Below, piece after piece: positions 24,558-33,670 of a stretch of DNA of 53,945 nucleotides. Positions within the stretch are counted from its first letter, which is position 1; every line of letters begins with the position of its first letter. This DNA is from CAYNZP01 sp964401835. Its GTDB lineage: Bacteria; Planctomycetota; Phycisphaerae; SM23-33. A program made the position numbers and the translations under genes. The stretch is from the NCBI GenBank assembly GCA_964401835.1, contig CAYNZP010000015.1, positions 1-53,945 on the forward strand, given 5' to 3'. The notes beneath the pieces are model-generated. The model worked only from the letters and a program-made list of their open reading frames with translations, was not told where the DNA came from and did no database searches.

Positions 24558-25847
24558 TTATTCCATTGGCTTAAGAACCATCCCCGTTGCAACCTTGGGG
24601 TAGAAGTATGTGCTCTTGTGCGGCATTGTCGCCCCAGCCAGTGCGATAGCTTCTACGTCTGCAGCGGGTGTGCCCTGCAGGCATATACCTAACTGCGCCC
24701 TTCCCGACTGACAAGCTGCAAGGACCGCCCTGCCATCCGGAGTGTATTCGATGAACAGGTCGTCGCCGCGCCAAGGGGCGAGAGCTTTATCTATGATAAG
24801 CTTGTGTAGAATAGCGACATCGAGATTCCGCCAGACTTCTTTTTCATCGGGCGCCAATTTTACCATTGCGTCAGCATCAGTAAGTTTGCCAATCCAGATT
24901 TCAGCAGGGTCTGCTCCCATAAACGCCATTGCGTGAGGGCCGTACCGGTGCAGGAAGGAATCGGCGTCGCTCAAGTCTGCCTGTTCCACGCTACAGCGAT
25001 TCCACTCAAATTCGGGAATCTTGTTTATGAAATTCTGGATGGTGAAATTCTCAGCCAGATTCTGCAGCACCCGGTGCGTCGGCAAAACCAACAGGCCGGG
25101 ATCGTCCTTGGCAACAAGAACAAACATCACATAATTTGCTTCGTTGTTTTCATCGATTTGGCCGGCCTCACGTAATGCGCGTGAGTAATTCATTGCAGTC
25201 GTGCATCGATGGTGGCCATCGGCGATAAACACGGGCTCGCTGCGCAACGTATTGGCTATTGCGGCAATAATCTCTTCGTCGGTAATTGCACTTATCTTTT
25301 CATCGACCTCTTTTAATTTACCTCTGCATGGTGAACCCTCGATAGGCGCCTCTGCAAGAAGTTCCGCTACCCGCCCTGCCGGGTCGTTATAGAAACCGAA
25401 AATCGGCGAAAGCTGAGTCTGGGTGTATTCGGTAAGTTTCAGGCGGTCTGCTTTCGGCCCTTCAAAAGTGTGCTCGTGGGGTATTATGTCCTTGCCCAAC
25501 TCTGTTGCCCTGACGCCGCAGATCATCGCCCGCCGCGTATATTCTTTGCCGGCCCAGGAGAAGGTCTGCTCATAAAGATAGATGGCAGGAGTTTGCTCCT
25601 GGCGTAAAACCCCGGACGCTTTCCACTCGCTTAGAAGCTCTGCCGACCTTTGATAAACCCCGTCGGGCCCAACGTCCTTTGGCGGAACATGAGGAAGATC
25701 GACCGCGACGATATTTTTGTCGGAAAGGCTCAGAAGTTCGGTCTTGTCATCAGCTGAGAGAATGTCATAAGGTGGAGCGATAAATTTGCTTATCTCGTCA
25801 TCTGCCCCACCGCAAAAACGCCAACCTTTAAAGCCTCGCAGGTCCAT
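24558..25847 (-). CDS. DUF1015 family protein
   Basis: The 429-residue cytoplasmic protein matches DUF1015: an N-terminal IAPPYDILS, then NIVAVDLPHV, AIYLYEQTF, IIPHEHTFEGPKADR and FIADGHHRCTTAMNY. The last motif, with its DGHHR, is the most conserved part of the family. The family has a ParB/sulfiredoxin-like appearance and is often suspected of kinase activity, but I know of no firm function. GGAG lies eight bases before the ATG. Its 3' end is at the gene-free region near csp. Confidence 0.85.
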   Translation of the reverse strand: MDLRGFKGWRFCGGADDEISKFIAPPYDILSADDKTELLSLSDKNIVAVDLPHVPPKDVGPDGVYQRSAELLSEWKASGVLRQEQTPAIYLYEQTFSWAGKEYTRRAMICGVRATELGKDIIPHEHTFEGPKADRLKLTEYTQTQLSPIFGFYNDPAGRVAELLAEAPIEGSPCRGKLKEVDEKISAITDEEIIAAIANTLRSEPVFIADGHHRCTTAMNYSRALREAGQIDENNEANYVMFVLVAKDDPGLLVLPTHRVLQNLAENFTIQNFINKIPEFEWNRCSVEQADLSDADSFLHRYGPHAMAFMGADPAEIWIGKLTDADAMVKLAPDEKEVWRNLDVAILHKLIIDKALAPWRGDDLFIEYTPDGRAVLAACQSGRAQLGICLQGTPAADVEAIALAGATMPHKSTYFYPKVATGMVLKPME

Positions 25848-25973
25848 TTAAAATACTCCTGAATCTCAGACGTAAAATTCCGTTACAAGAGACGCCCAAA
25901 TTACAATCATACGCCTACAGTTCAAGTAAGAATTGAGATTTCTGAAATTTCCTCTGCAGTGTCGCTCAAAATG

Positions 25974-26858
25974 CTATTTAGGCCTATGCACTGTAAAAAA
26001 CGTCAGGGCCATCACCTGAAGCACAACGGCAATCAAGGCCCAGAGGGTGGCATGATCTATTTTGTCGTCAAGCATTTTCCAGAAAACGATAATCAATGAC
26101 AACAGTGCCAGCACCTGTACGATACCGCCAACAAGTTTCAAAATGCTGAATTCTTCAGCATGCTCGCTGCGTGCCAGCTGACGAACGTGGCGGAGGATTT
26201 CTTTGCGTATATCGGTATCGGCCATCACGTCAACTTCCTGCTGGCTGGAAGCTCCAGTCGGTCCGGATGGGGCTGGTTTTGCGACGGCCTTTGGCTTGGC
26301 AGGGTTTCGCAGAATCACCTTTGCAGCGTCCACCAGGTTTCTCACGGTAAAGTCAGCTTGAACGTCTTCATCGACCTCCCCCATCATTGATGGCTTGGTA
26401 CGAACCCGAACCGTCCTGCAATTTGCTCGCTGGCCGGCCTCGATGTCGCGTGGGCTGTCGCCTACCATCCAGCTATTTTTAAGGTCAATATCCATTTCCT
26501 CAGCCGCTTTCAGAAGCATACCCGGTTGAGGTTTGCTAAGGTCGGATTCCTTTGTGTACTTCTCGACATTGCCTTCGGGATGGAAGGGGCAATAATAAAT
26601 TGCATCAAGATGAGTGCCCTTTTCCGCAAGCTGACGACGCAGTTCGGCGTGAATATTCTCTAAAGTCTCTTCAGTGAGGATCCCCCTGGCTACGCCGGAC
26701 TGATTGGTCACAACCACGATTTTAAAGCCAGCCTGTTTGAGCGACTTCAGAGCAAGCTCGACGCCCGGCAAGAGCTTTACAGCACCCGGATCGCTCAAGT
26801 ATCCGGGGTCTTCCATTATCGTGTTGTCCCTATCGAGGAAGACGGCTTTGTTGGCCAT
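25974..26858 (-). CDS. gmhB: GmhB-like heptose bisphosphate phosphatase with C-terminal membrane domain
   Basis: GmhB removes the C7 phosphate of heptose 1,7-bisphosphate in ADP-heptose synthesis. The HAD-IIIA core has FLDRDNT (D9, D11), VVTNQSG and VGDSPRDIEAG. In the zinc loop only CPFHP (C90, H93) remains; the second Cys pair before KPQPGM is replaced by ESDLS. Residues 185-294 form an extra region ending in two membrane helices (239-260, 268-289), not part of normal GmhB. ATG 26858 is chosen because GGAG precedes it and it follows the hldE stop by 13 bases. Confidence 0.85.
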   Translation of the reverse strand: MANKAVFLDRDNTIMEDPGYLSDPGAVKLLPGVELALKSLKQAGFKIVVVTNQSGVARGILTEETLENIHAELRRQLAEKGTHLDAIYYCPFHPEGNVEKYTKESDLSKPQPGMLLKAAEEMDIDLKNSWMVGDSPRDIEAGQRANCRTVRVRTKPSMMGEVDEDVQADFTVRNLVDAAKVILRNPAKPKAVAKPAPSGPTGASSQQEVDVMADTDIRKEILRHVRQLARSEHAEEFSILKLVGGIVQVLALLSLIIVFWKMLDDKIDHATLWALIAVVLQVMALTFFTVHRPK

Positions 26859-26871
26859 GAAAAGCTCCTTG

Positions 26872-28353
26872 TCAACTGTTGTGGTTTTCGACAATTCGAT
26901 TAATTATTTCCGTGGTGCTCAAGCCTTCGACTTTTTCCAGGCCAAGTACTTCGCCGCCGTAGCTTTCTACAAGATCCTGGCCAACGATTACGTCGGTTGT
27001 CCCGCCTTTGACAAGAACCTGCGGCTTAAGCATCTCCAAAAGCGGAATTGGCGTGTCCTCATCGAATATTGTCACATAATCGACACACTCGAGAGAACCC
27101 AACATATCCGCTCTTTCGTCCTGTGAAATTATCGGTCGGCCAGGCCCTTTGAGATGCTTTATACTGTCGTCTGAGTTAATCGCAACTACCAGACAAGAAC
27201 CCAGCTGGCGAGCCTGCTGAAGATAGCGGACATGGCCCATGTGGAGCAGATCAAAACAACCATTTGTGAAGATAATTCTTTCGCCACGATCGCGTCGCTT
27301 CTTGAGTTCGTCGGCGAGCTTCTTGCGGGCCAGAACCTTTCCATTGCGCAGGCCTATCATGTGATGAAGCTCGTCGATTATCTCGGACTTGGTTATGGCC
27401 ACCACGCCGAAGCGTTCAATCTCGAGCCCGCCTGCGATGTTGGCAAGCCTGACGGCGTCTTCGTAACCACAGCCTTGGGCAATAGCCACAGCCAGCATAC
27501 CCAGGACCATATCGCCAGCACCGGTAACATCGTAGACGCTCCTGGGGCGGGTGGATATATGCATTCCCTTGCCATCGCCATCACGAGTAAGAAGGAAGGC
27601 CCCTTCCTTATCCAGCGTAACCACCACCGCGTCAGCTTCAGCTAAAAGCAATATCTGGTTGGCTGCCCTGGTGAGGGATTCGTCATCGACGATTTTGATA
27701 CCGCTGGCCAGTTCCGTTTCATAACGGTTAGGCGTAAGCAGTGTGGCACCGCGATAACGACGGTAATCGCTGATGCAGGCTGGGTCGACTATCACTGGCA
27801 CGCCGGCCTGCCTAGCATCCTCGATAATCTGCGGAGTGTAGTTTTCGTTAAAGATGCCCTTATCGTAGTCCTCCAGGGCGAGAACTTTGCATCCTTTTAG
27901 CTGGCTGCGTACAGCTGCCCTTAATGTCGCGTATATTTTCTTGTCAAAAGTATCGTTTTGCTCGTTGTCCACTCGCAGCATCTGCTGGGCATGACGGTGT
28001 TGGGCCAAGCCGACGTATCTGGTCTTGAGGGTCGTGGACCTGCCCTCCACCCGTATAAGTGAAGAAATATCCGCCCCTCTGGACGAAATTTTCTTGGTCA
28101 GCTCATCGCCCGTGCTGTCGGGCCCGATAACGCCGATGCAAATGGCTTTAGCGCCAAGGCCAAGTATCGCCTCGGCAACGTTACCCGCCCCGCCGGTGCG
28201 TGTCTCGGAGTTGACGATATTGAGAACCGGAACCGGTGATTCCGGGCTTATACGCTCGGCATAGCCGTAAACGTAGCTGTCGAGCATGAAGTCGCCCACA
28301 AGCGCCACCTTCGGCGAGCCAAAATTTTCGACTAATTTTATCAGGTCTTGCAT
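26872..28353 (-). CDS. hldE: Bifunctional heptose-7-phosphate kinase / heptose-1-phosphate adenylyltransferase HldE
   Basis: The 493-residue fusion carries both outer enzymes of the ADP-L-glycero-D-manno-heptose path. Residues 1-330 are a PfkB/ribokinase domain with VGDFMLDSYVYG at the start and DVTGAGDMVLG near 275. Residues 350-493 are a nucleotidyltransferase with FTNGCFDLLHMGHVRYL and the later GLSTTEIINRI. gmhB, the enzyme acting between the two activities, follows 13 bases downstream. hldD (epimerase) and gmhA are not in the window. Confidence 0.96.
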   Translation of the reverse strand: MQDLIKLVENFGSPKVALVGDFMLDSYVYGYAERISPESPVPVLNIVNSETRTGGAGNVAEAILGLGAKAICIGVIGPDSTGDELTKKISSRGADISSLIRVEGRSTTLKTRYVGLAQHRHAQQMLRVDNEQNDTFDKKIYATLRAAVRSQLKGCKVLALEDYDKGIFNENYTPQIIEDARQAGVPVIVDPACISDYRRYRGATLLTPNRYETELASGIKIVDDESLTRAANQILLLAEADAVVVTLDKEGAFLLTRDGDGKGMHISTRPRSVYDVTGAGDMVLGMLAVAIAQGCGYEDAVRLANIAGGLEIERFGVVAITKSEIIDELHHMIGLRNGKVLARKKLADELKKRRDRGERIIFTNGCFDLLHMGHVRYLQQARQLGSCLVVAINSDDSIKHLKGPGRPIISQDERADMLGSLECVDYVTIFDEDTPIPLLEMLKPQVLVKGGTTDVIVGQDLVESYGGEVLGLEKVEGLSTTEIINRIVENHNS

Positions 28354-28364
28354 GTCTTGAGATT

Positions 28365-29426
28365 CTAATTACCTGGGGTACTTAAAGCAATCACGTTGCT
28401 TATCTTATCTTTCAACTCATCCTCGCCATCGAGAATCTCCATAGCAATTACGAGCTGCCAGACATTCCGGCCGAACTGGCGAATAAGGGATTCGTCCAGC
28501 TTTACATAATCCTTTTGAGTTGTAATCCAAAGCTCGCAATCACAGCCTTGGTTATTCTCGACCATTGATCGAACAGAGTCAGCCGAATATTTAAAGTGAT
28601 CGTCCAGCGTGATCCGACTGGCCAAAAGCCCGCCGCATTTTTCCAGGGACGAGAAAAAACTCCCGGGATTGCCGATTCCGCAAAAGCTGCAAAGCTTTCT
28701 GCCGGCGATAGCTTCCAGGGATTGGCTGTTACCATCATTATCGATTAGGCACACAGGCCTATGGATGGCTGTGTGAATAGATACCTCTGGAGCCAGGTCA
28801 GTGAGCTTGTTTTTAAGTTTGGCTAGCTTGTCAGCTGAAACCATGTCGCTTCTGGTGATTACTATCGCAGCCGCCTTTTCGAGCATCGACACAGGCTCGC
28901 GAAGCATCCCGCGCGGCAGGGGATAGCCGAAGCCGAACGGATTTGTCGCGTCGATAAGGACAATGTCCAAATCCCGCTTCAGACGTAGATGCTGAAAACC
29001 GTCATCCATAACCAATATATCCGCGCCCAGATCAATTGCCTGTTTCGCACCAGCCAAGCGATCTGGATTCATAACCACATCAACGCCGCAGGAGTGCTTT
29101 AACAGCTCGACTTCATCTGAGACGCCGTTGACAGATTTGTACCCCCTGCTCAATACCACTGGTTTTTTTCCAGCCTGCTTGAGCTGCTGTACAACCCAAC
29201 CGACCATCGGGGTCTTGCCGACACCGCCGGTAGTAATGTTTCCGACGCATATAACTGGGACATCGGCAGAATGAGACTTGAAAAAGCCGCTGCCATACGC
29301 CCATCGGCGTAGTCTAACGGCAGCTGAGTATGGCAATGCCGCCGCACTTAGGCCAGCCCGCAGAAGCGACGCACCAACTCCCCGCCGCTTTCCACTCATA
29401 ATGTCTCTAATCGTTTGCTGTTCCAT
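28365..29426 (-). CDS. lpxK: Tetraacyldisaccharide 4'-kinase LpxK
   Basis: LpxK phosphorylates the lipid A disaccharide precursor at the inner membrane. The 353-residue protein has VICVGNITTGGVGKTPMV (Walker A) near 60-77, LSRGYKS, a DDGFQHLRLKRD motif and the late KDYVKL. A short hydrophobic N-terminal stretch probably docks the membrane. It lies 11 bases upstream of hldE on the same strand, so lpxK-hldE-gmhB form one lipopolysaccharide operon, and they show that this organism makes heptosylated lipid A. Confidence 0.94.
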   Translation of the reverse strand: MEQQTIRDIMSGKRRGVGASLLRAGLSAAALPYSAAVRLRRWAYGSGFFKSHSADVPVICVGNITTGGVGKTPMVGWVVQQLKQAGKKPVVLSRGYKSVNGVSDEVELLKHSCGVDVVMNPDRLAGAKQAIDLGADILVMDDGFQHLRLKRDLDIVLIDATNPFGFGYPLPRGMLREPVSMLEKAAAIVITRSDMVSADKLAKLKNKLTDLAPEVSIHTAIHRPVCLIDNDGNSQSLEAIAGRKLCSFCGIGNPGSFFSSLEKCGGLLASRITLDDHFKYSADSVRSMVENNQGCDCELWITTQKDYVKLDESLIRQFGRNVWQLVIAMEILDGEDELKDKISNVIALSTPGN

Positions 29427-29465
29427 CGATATGCCTGAATATCTTATCCGCCCGAAGCCAAAAGA

Positions 29466-29496
29466 AAAAGCCCGCGGATAGATTCCACGGGCTTTT
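29466..29496 (-). terminator. Terminator after the isocitrate/isopropylmalate dehydrogenase gene
   Basis: AAAAGCCCGCGG (29466-29477) pairs with CCACGGGCTTTT (29485-29496) with one mismatch. The A/T ends make it work in both directions; on the minus strand it separates the dehydrogenase gene from lpxK. Confidence 0.75.
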
Positions 29497-29526
29497 ACAA
29501 TTCATAATTTGCGCTAAACAGAAAGT

Positions 29527-30648
29527 CTAGGCATTAAGTTTGGCGATTATAGCGTCAGCCATTTCGCTCGTGCCGACAGCTGTCGGGTCGTCGCGGTGCG
29601 GCTTCATGTCGTAGGTTACGCTCTCGCCTTCAGCGATAACAGCTGCCACTGCTTCTTCCAGACGTTTTGACGCTTCGCGCTCTTCAAGATAGCTAAGCAT
29701 CATCTTGCCGGAGAGAATCAGGGCTGTCGGGTTGACCTTGTTAAGGCCTTTGTACTTTGGTGCACTGCCATGGGTGGCTTCGAAGACAGCTCCGTTTTCG
29801 CCGATGTTCGCTCCGGGGGCTACGCCAAGACCGCCCACCAGACCCGCGCATAAGTCCGAAAGGATATCGCCATAGAGGTTCGGTAGGACGATAACGTCGT
29901 AAAGTTCGGGCTTCTGAACCAGCTGCATGCACATGTTGTCAATCAGCCGTTCTTCGAATTCTATGTCTGAATACTCCTTGGCAACTTCCTCGCTGACTGC
30001 CTTGAACAGCCCGTCAGTATGCTTGAGGATATTGGCCTTGTGTACTGTGGTGACTTTCTTTCGGCCGTTCTTGCGAGCGTAATCGAAGGCGAATCGAACG
30101 ATACGCCCGGAGTTTTCGATGCTGATCGGCTTGATCGAGACGCCGGTGGTATCCAGGCCTGTCTTGATTTTACGGTCGGTGGATAATTTATTTATCGACT
30201 CGATAACTTCGGCAGTCTTGCTCTTGCCCTTTTCGAATTCCACGCCTGCGTAGAGGTCTTCGACATTTTCGCGGACCACGACGAGGTCGATGTTATCATA
30301 TCGGCTGCGGACGCCGGGATAGCTCTTGCAAGGTCGCAGGCACGAATAAAGATCAAGAGTTTGACGCAGCAGAACATTTACCGAGCGAAAGCCCGTGCCG
30401 ATTGGTGTGGTAATCGGGGCTTTGAGTGTAGCATCGGTGTTGCGGACGGATTCAATGGTTTCATCTGGCATTGGCGTGCCGGTTGTTTCCATGATATCTA
30501 CGCCGGCCTCGCGGGTTGTCCATTCAATCGAACCTGCGCCGGGTGTGGTTTCCAGCGCGGCATCGATGCACCTTCTCGCTGCCTCGGCCAATTCCGGGCC
30601 TGTTCCGTCGCCAGTAATGAGTGTAGCTGTATGTTTTTTCTCTGCCAT
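29527..30648 (-). CDS. Isocitrate/isopropylmalate dehydrogenase family protein
   Basis: This is a 373-residue NAD-type beta-decarboxylating dehydrogenase. It has the start ATLITGDGTGPEL, KAPITTP, the substrate Arg cluster LRPCKSYPGVRSRY, VVRENVEDLYAG, KANILK, and the NLYGDILSDL metal site, followed by EATHGSAPKYKG. The features fit an NAD-dependent isocitrate dehydrogenase of the short homodimer type, but 3-isopropylmalate or other homologues cannot be ruled out. ATG 30648 is preferred over the longer reading because MAEKKHTAT begins the conserved fold and the upstream residues are unlike the family. Confidence 0.88.
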   Translation of the reverse strand: MAEKKHTATLITGDGTGPELAEAARRCIDAALETTPGAGSIEWTTREAGVDIMETTGTPMPDETIESVRNTDATLKAPITTPIGTGFRSVNVLLRQTLDLYSCLRPCKSYPGVRSRYDNIDLVVVRENVEDLYAGVEFEKGKSKTAEVIESINKLSTDRKIKTGLDTTGVSIKPISIENSGRIVRFAFDYARKNGRKKVTTVHKANILKHTDGLFKAVSEEVAKEYSDIEFEERLIDNMCMQLVQKPELYDVIVLPNLYGDILSDLCAGLVGGLGVAPGANIGENGAVFEATHGSAPKYKGLNKVNPTALILSGKMMLSYLEEREASKRLEEAVAAVIAEGESVTYDMKPHRDDPTAVGTSEMADAIIAKLNA

Positions 30649-30755
30649 CAATACAAATCCTTTGTCTAAACCTTGGAAAAAGAGGGGAAATGCTAACAAG
30701 ATAGCGGCTTTTCGTCAACTGTGAGGCTGAAGTTCGCGGGTTTTATCAGAGGCTC

Positions 30756-31325
30756 TCAGGCTAATTCCTGTTTGTGTTCAGCCTGAATCACAAAGCCCTT
30801 GCCACCATGAATGACAAAATAATTCAGCAGATCGACAAACTCATCCCTGTTGTTGGGGGTAATAACCAGCGACCTGCCCTTTTCCAGCGTAACGAGTACG
30901 AGTATGTCGCGGTTTGATGCAGTTATGATTAACTCTCCGAACTTCTTTGAAGTGAATCGGCCGAAAATTCCCATGAATCCGTCCAGACCAATCTGACTTT
31001 TCATGTGGCCAAGGCCTTTGTAGGAAATAATCTCTGCCCGGATTATTCTATCGATGGGGATAAACCGCCAGCGAAGCGGCCAGACTATCCGCAAGCCCTT
31101 GGGCACTATGGCGAAGTGGATCGGTCTGAAGAATAGAAAGAAAAACGCAATAATACCCCATATTACACCCGCAACTATAAATGCGACGTCCTCGGCAAGG
31201 TGTTTGGGAGCTACAAAGGCGATAACAATAGGCCAGGCTATACCGAAAATAAACGCGACTACAGTAATAGCCAAATACCTCCCTGACATCCTGGCTATCG
31301 AGAATTGCTTGCCTTTTACTTCCAT
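30756..31325 (-). CDS. Membrane protein with PH-like domain
   Basis: The 189-residue protein has two membrane helices at about 15-40 and 45-70 followed by a cytoplasmic beta-rich half (IVPKGLRIVWPLRWRFIPIDRI, then TASNRDILVLVTLEKG and LVITPNNRDEFVDLL). This is like bacterial PH domain (bPH2/DUF304-type) proteins, which sit at the inner membrane. The role is unknown. It lies 45 bases after the beta-propeller gene on the same strand, so both may belong to one operon. Confidence 0.6.
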   Translation of the reverse strand: MEVKGKQFSIARMSGRYLAITVVAFIFGIAWPIVIAFVAPKHLAEDVAFIVAGVIWGIIAFFFLFFRPIHFAIVPKGLRIVWPLRWRFIPIDRIIRAEIISYKGLGHMKSQIGLDGFMGIFGRFTSKKFGELIITASNRDILVLVTLEKGRSLVITPNNRDEFVDLLNYFVIHGGKGFVIQAEHKQELA

Positions 31326-31370
31326 CCCAGGCCCCTCCCCAAAAGCCCGGCGAAAATAGAAATGAGTTAA

Positions 31371-33653
31371 CTAATCCTTCCTTATAATTGTAACACTGAC
31401 AGAGGCATATCCATAGTTTCCGTATAGATCTGCAGCGCGGATTGCTATGCGGTGCAAGCCTGATTCGAGCTCCTGCGTTTCAAATTGGAATTCCTCATTA
31501 TCGCTGTCAGCTATGCCGTCCGAGGGTAAAACCGCTATCCACTCTTCCTGTGAATCGACCGAATAGTGGATCGAAACGATCCTGCTGCCGGCATCCGCCA
31601 CGCAACCTTCAAGGCAAGCCTTGCTTTCGGAAGGCTTTACGGCAATATCATTGATTACTGGCGGGCTGTTATCCACAACCACCGGATCGGAAATCCTGGC
31701 GGTTTCCAGTGCTGACTCAGGTGGGTTCGAGGCCGAATCGCTGGCGGTAAGCCTTATTTCGTAGGTTCCGTCACCGACCTTTCGAGTATCCCAGATGTAT
31801 TTTGGCTGCTTAAGTTTTTTGGAAATTTTTATCCAACCATCACTGCCAACTTCACGAAATTCGACATTATAGACAAGCTTATCTTTATTGGGGTCCTGGG
31901 CCTTTATCGTTATCAAACGATAGACCTTTGGTGAGTCGTTTTTGCGTTGCTGCGGTGTGGGTTTAGCGCTCGGTTTGATGTCGATTTGATCTATTTTTGG
32001 TGGCAAATTGGCGACCTGATACAACATCTCTACATTGCTAACTACAGGCGCATTACCCTCGCTGCTTGCAAGCTTAAGACGGTACTGCAAAAACCGGCCG
32101 GCGGGACTGGTAATGTTCAGAAAGCCGTTATCAAGCTGCTTTTCGTCCGACCAATCGCTCCAGGTCTTATCATCTGCCTTTTCCACGTTCCCGCTGCGCG
32201 TGGAAAATGAGACTTTTGTATTGGCCGGCACCGAAACGCCAATCCTCGCAGTTCCCCATGAAGCTATCTGCTTTGCATCGAGCGCTTCGGAAGTAAACGT
32301 ACCTTCGTCGGCCAATGCCTTTTGAATCTTGCCGACAGAACCCTTATTAGCCGAGCCGAAAATAACCTCGCCATTTGGAGTGAGTTCGAGAGCGGTTATT
32401 TGCCTGGCGTCGGTGTCTGCCAATTCGACGTATTCATCGCCGTCGAGTGTTACAGAATAAATCTTACCGCCGTTTCCCGTGCCCAGAAAAAGACGATTGT
32501 CTTTTTTGACCATTGCTAAAATTGTTACGGGCTTGCGGAAAACAGTCTGAACCAGGCCATCGGAACCGATATGGTACACTGCATTACCTTTTTTCGAAGG
32601 CGGTGCAGAAGAAGGCGACGGGAAAGAAATCTCCGCCGACATAGCCGAGTTTAAAGCTTCCGCAATTTCAGCTGGAATCGGCATGGACATCGCCCCTGCC
32701 GGCATCATTTCCTCGATTTGGCCAACCTCATCGGCTGGGATTTCTTCGATGGTATTTTCCTCAGACTCTTCAATAACTGCCGGAGCAGTTGCCGGTTGAG
32801 TTGGAGGAGAAGGGACAACCGGTAAGGTCATGGCTTTGTCCAACTTTCCCGAAATCTTCCCGTTTGGTTTTAATTTGCCATCGGCAGAGGCCCTGGCTGC
32901 ATCTGACGTCGCAACAAATAGCCCGCCGTTACCATCGGGAATTATTGCGGAAACTTCTCGCTCATTGGAATCGAGAAGAATTCGGCCTGTCTTTTTGCCC
33001 GGGTCTATTTCTATTACCAACCCTGTCTGATCCGTGCCGACAGAAAGCTTGCCATCAGCAACAGCCAGAGAAAGGACGTTCTTGGCAAGTGTTTCATCGC
33101 ATTGATAGACAATTTCCCCAATGCCCTTTTCCACTTTATAGACAGCCGCGTTCGGGCCGGTCGCTACATATAAAATTCCAGCAGCACCTTCAGTAATAGC
33201 CCAGACATACTTGACGTCTTTGTCCGTCCAGACAGGCTCGGCCTTGCCTTCGGAATCTATTTTATAAATGCCGGCCTTTTCACCACCCGTCCCGGCAAGC
33301 AGATAATCTCCCGTCCACAACAGGCAATTTACCATCGCGCCTGGCAATTCCGCGAACTGTGTAACCTCGCCATCTTCCAACTTTAAGACAACAGGCGTAT
33401 TTCCCGAAGCGCCGTAAATGGTTTGGCCGACAACTGCCACAGCCGAAACAACCTGCGGGGCGGCCTCGCAGTCAACAAGCAATTCGACCTGGCGGGCAAG
33501 GACGATCTCGCCTAACGAGCTTACCGCGGCGTTTTCGAATTTACCTTTGGCAAAGTGGGCTTCGGTGGAATGTTTCCACTGGGCTGGTGTAACGGCCCAT
33601 ACACTGCCAGAAAGAAAAACCGCGACGGTTAATGCTGCGATGCGTTTCATCAT
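31371..33653 (-). CDS. Secreted beta-propeller protein, unknown function
   Basis: The 760-residue protein has a signal peptide (about 1-20). Residues 60-470 carry repeated WD/NHL-like blades (for example YVWAITEGAAGILYVATG, AVYKVEKG, DGNGGLFVAT, KIYSVTLDGDEYVELAD). A Pro/Glu-rich linker with PSPPTQPATAPA interrupts the blades near 290-350. The C-terminal 250 residues look like immunoglobulin-type domains (VYRLITIKAQDPNKDKLVY, DGTYEIRLTASD, ESGLHRIAIRAADLYGNYG). A similar layout occurs in planctomycete surface proteins. It begins 17 bases after the S55 peptidase stop, which suggests a shared operon. Confidence 0.7.
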   Translation of the reverse strand: MMKRIAALTVAVFLSGSVWAVTPAQWKHSTEAHFAKGKFENAAVSSLGEIVLARQVELLVDCEAAPQVVSAVAVVGQTIYGASGNTPVVLKLEDGEVTQFAELPGAMVNCLLWTGDYLLAGTGGEKAGIYKIDSEGKAEPVWTDKDVKYVWAITEGAAGILYVATGPNAAVYKVEKGIGEIVYQCDETLAKNVLSLAVADGKLSVGTDQTGLVIEIDPGKKTGRILLDSNEREVSAIIPDGNGGLFVATSDAARASADGKLKPNGKISGKLDKAMTLPVVPSPPTQPATAPAVIEESEENTIEEIPADEVGQIEEMMPAGAMSMPIPAEIAEALNSAMSAEISFPSPSSAPPSKKGNAVYHIGSDGLVQTVFRKPVTILAMVKKDNRLFLGTGNGGKIYSVTLDGDEYVELADTDARQITALELTPNGEVIFGSANKGSVGKIQKALADEGTFTSEALDAKQIASWGTARIGVSVPANTKVSFSTRSGNVEKADDKTWSDWSDEKQLDNGFLNITSPAGRFLQYRLKLASSEGNAPVVSNVEMLYQVANLPPKIDQIDIKPSAKPTPQQRKNDSPKVYRLITIKAQDPNKDKLVYNVEFREVGSDGWIKISKKLKQPKYIWDTRKVGDGTYEIRLTASDSASNPPESALETARISDPVVVDNSPPVINDIAVKPSESKACLEGCVADAGSRIVSIHYSVDSQEEWIAVLPSDGIADSDNEEFQFETQELESGLHRIAIRAADLYGNYGYASVSVTIIRKD

Positions 33654-33670
33654 TTTCCCTTTACTTGAGT

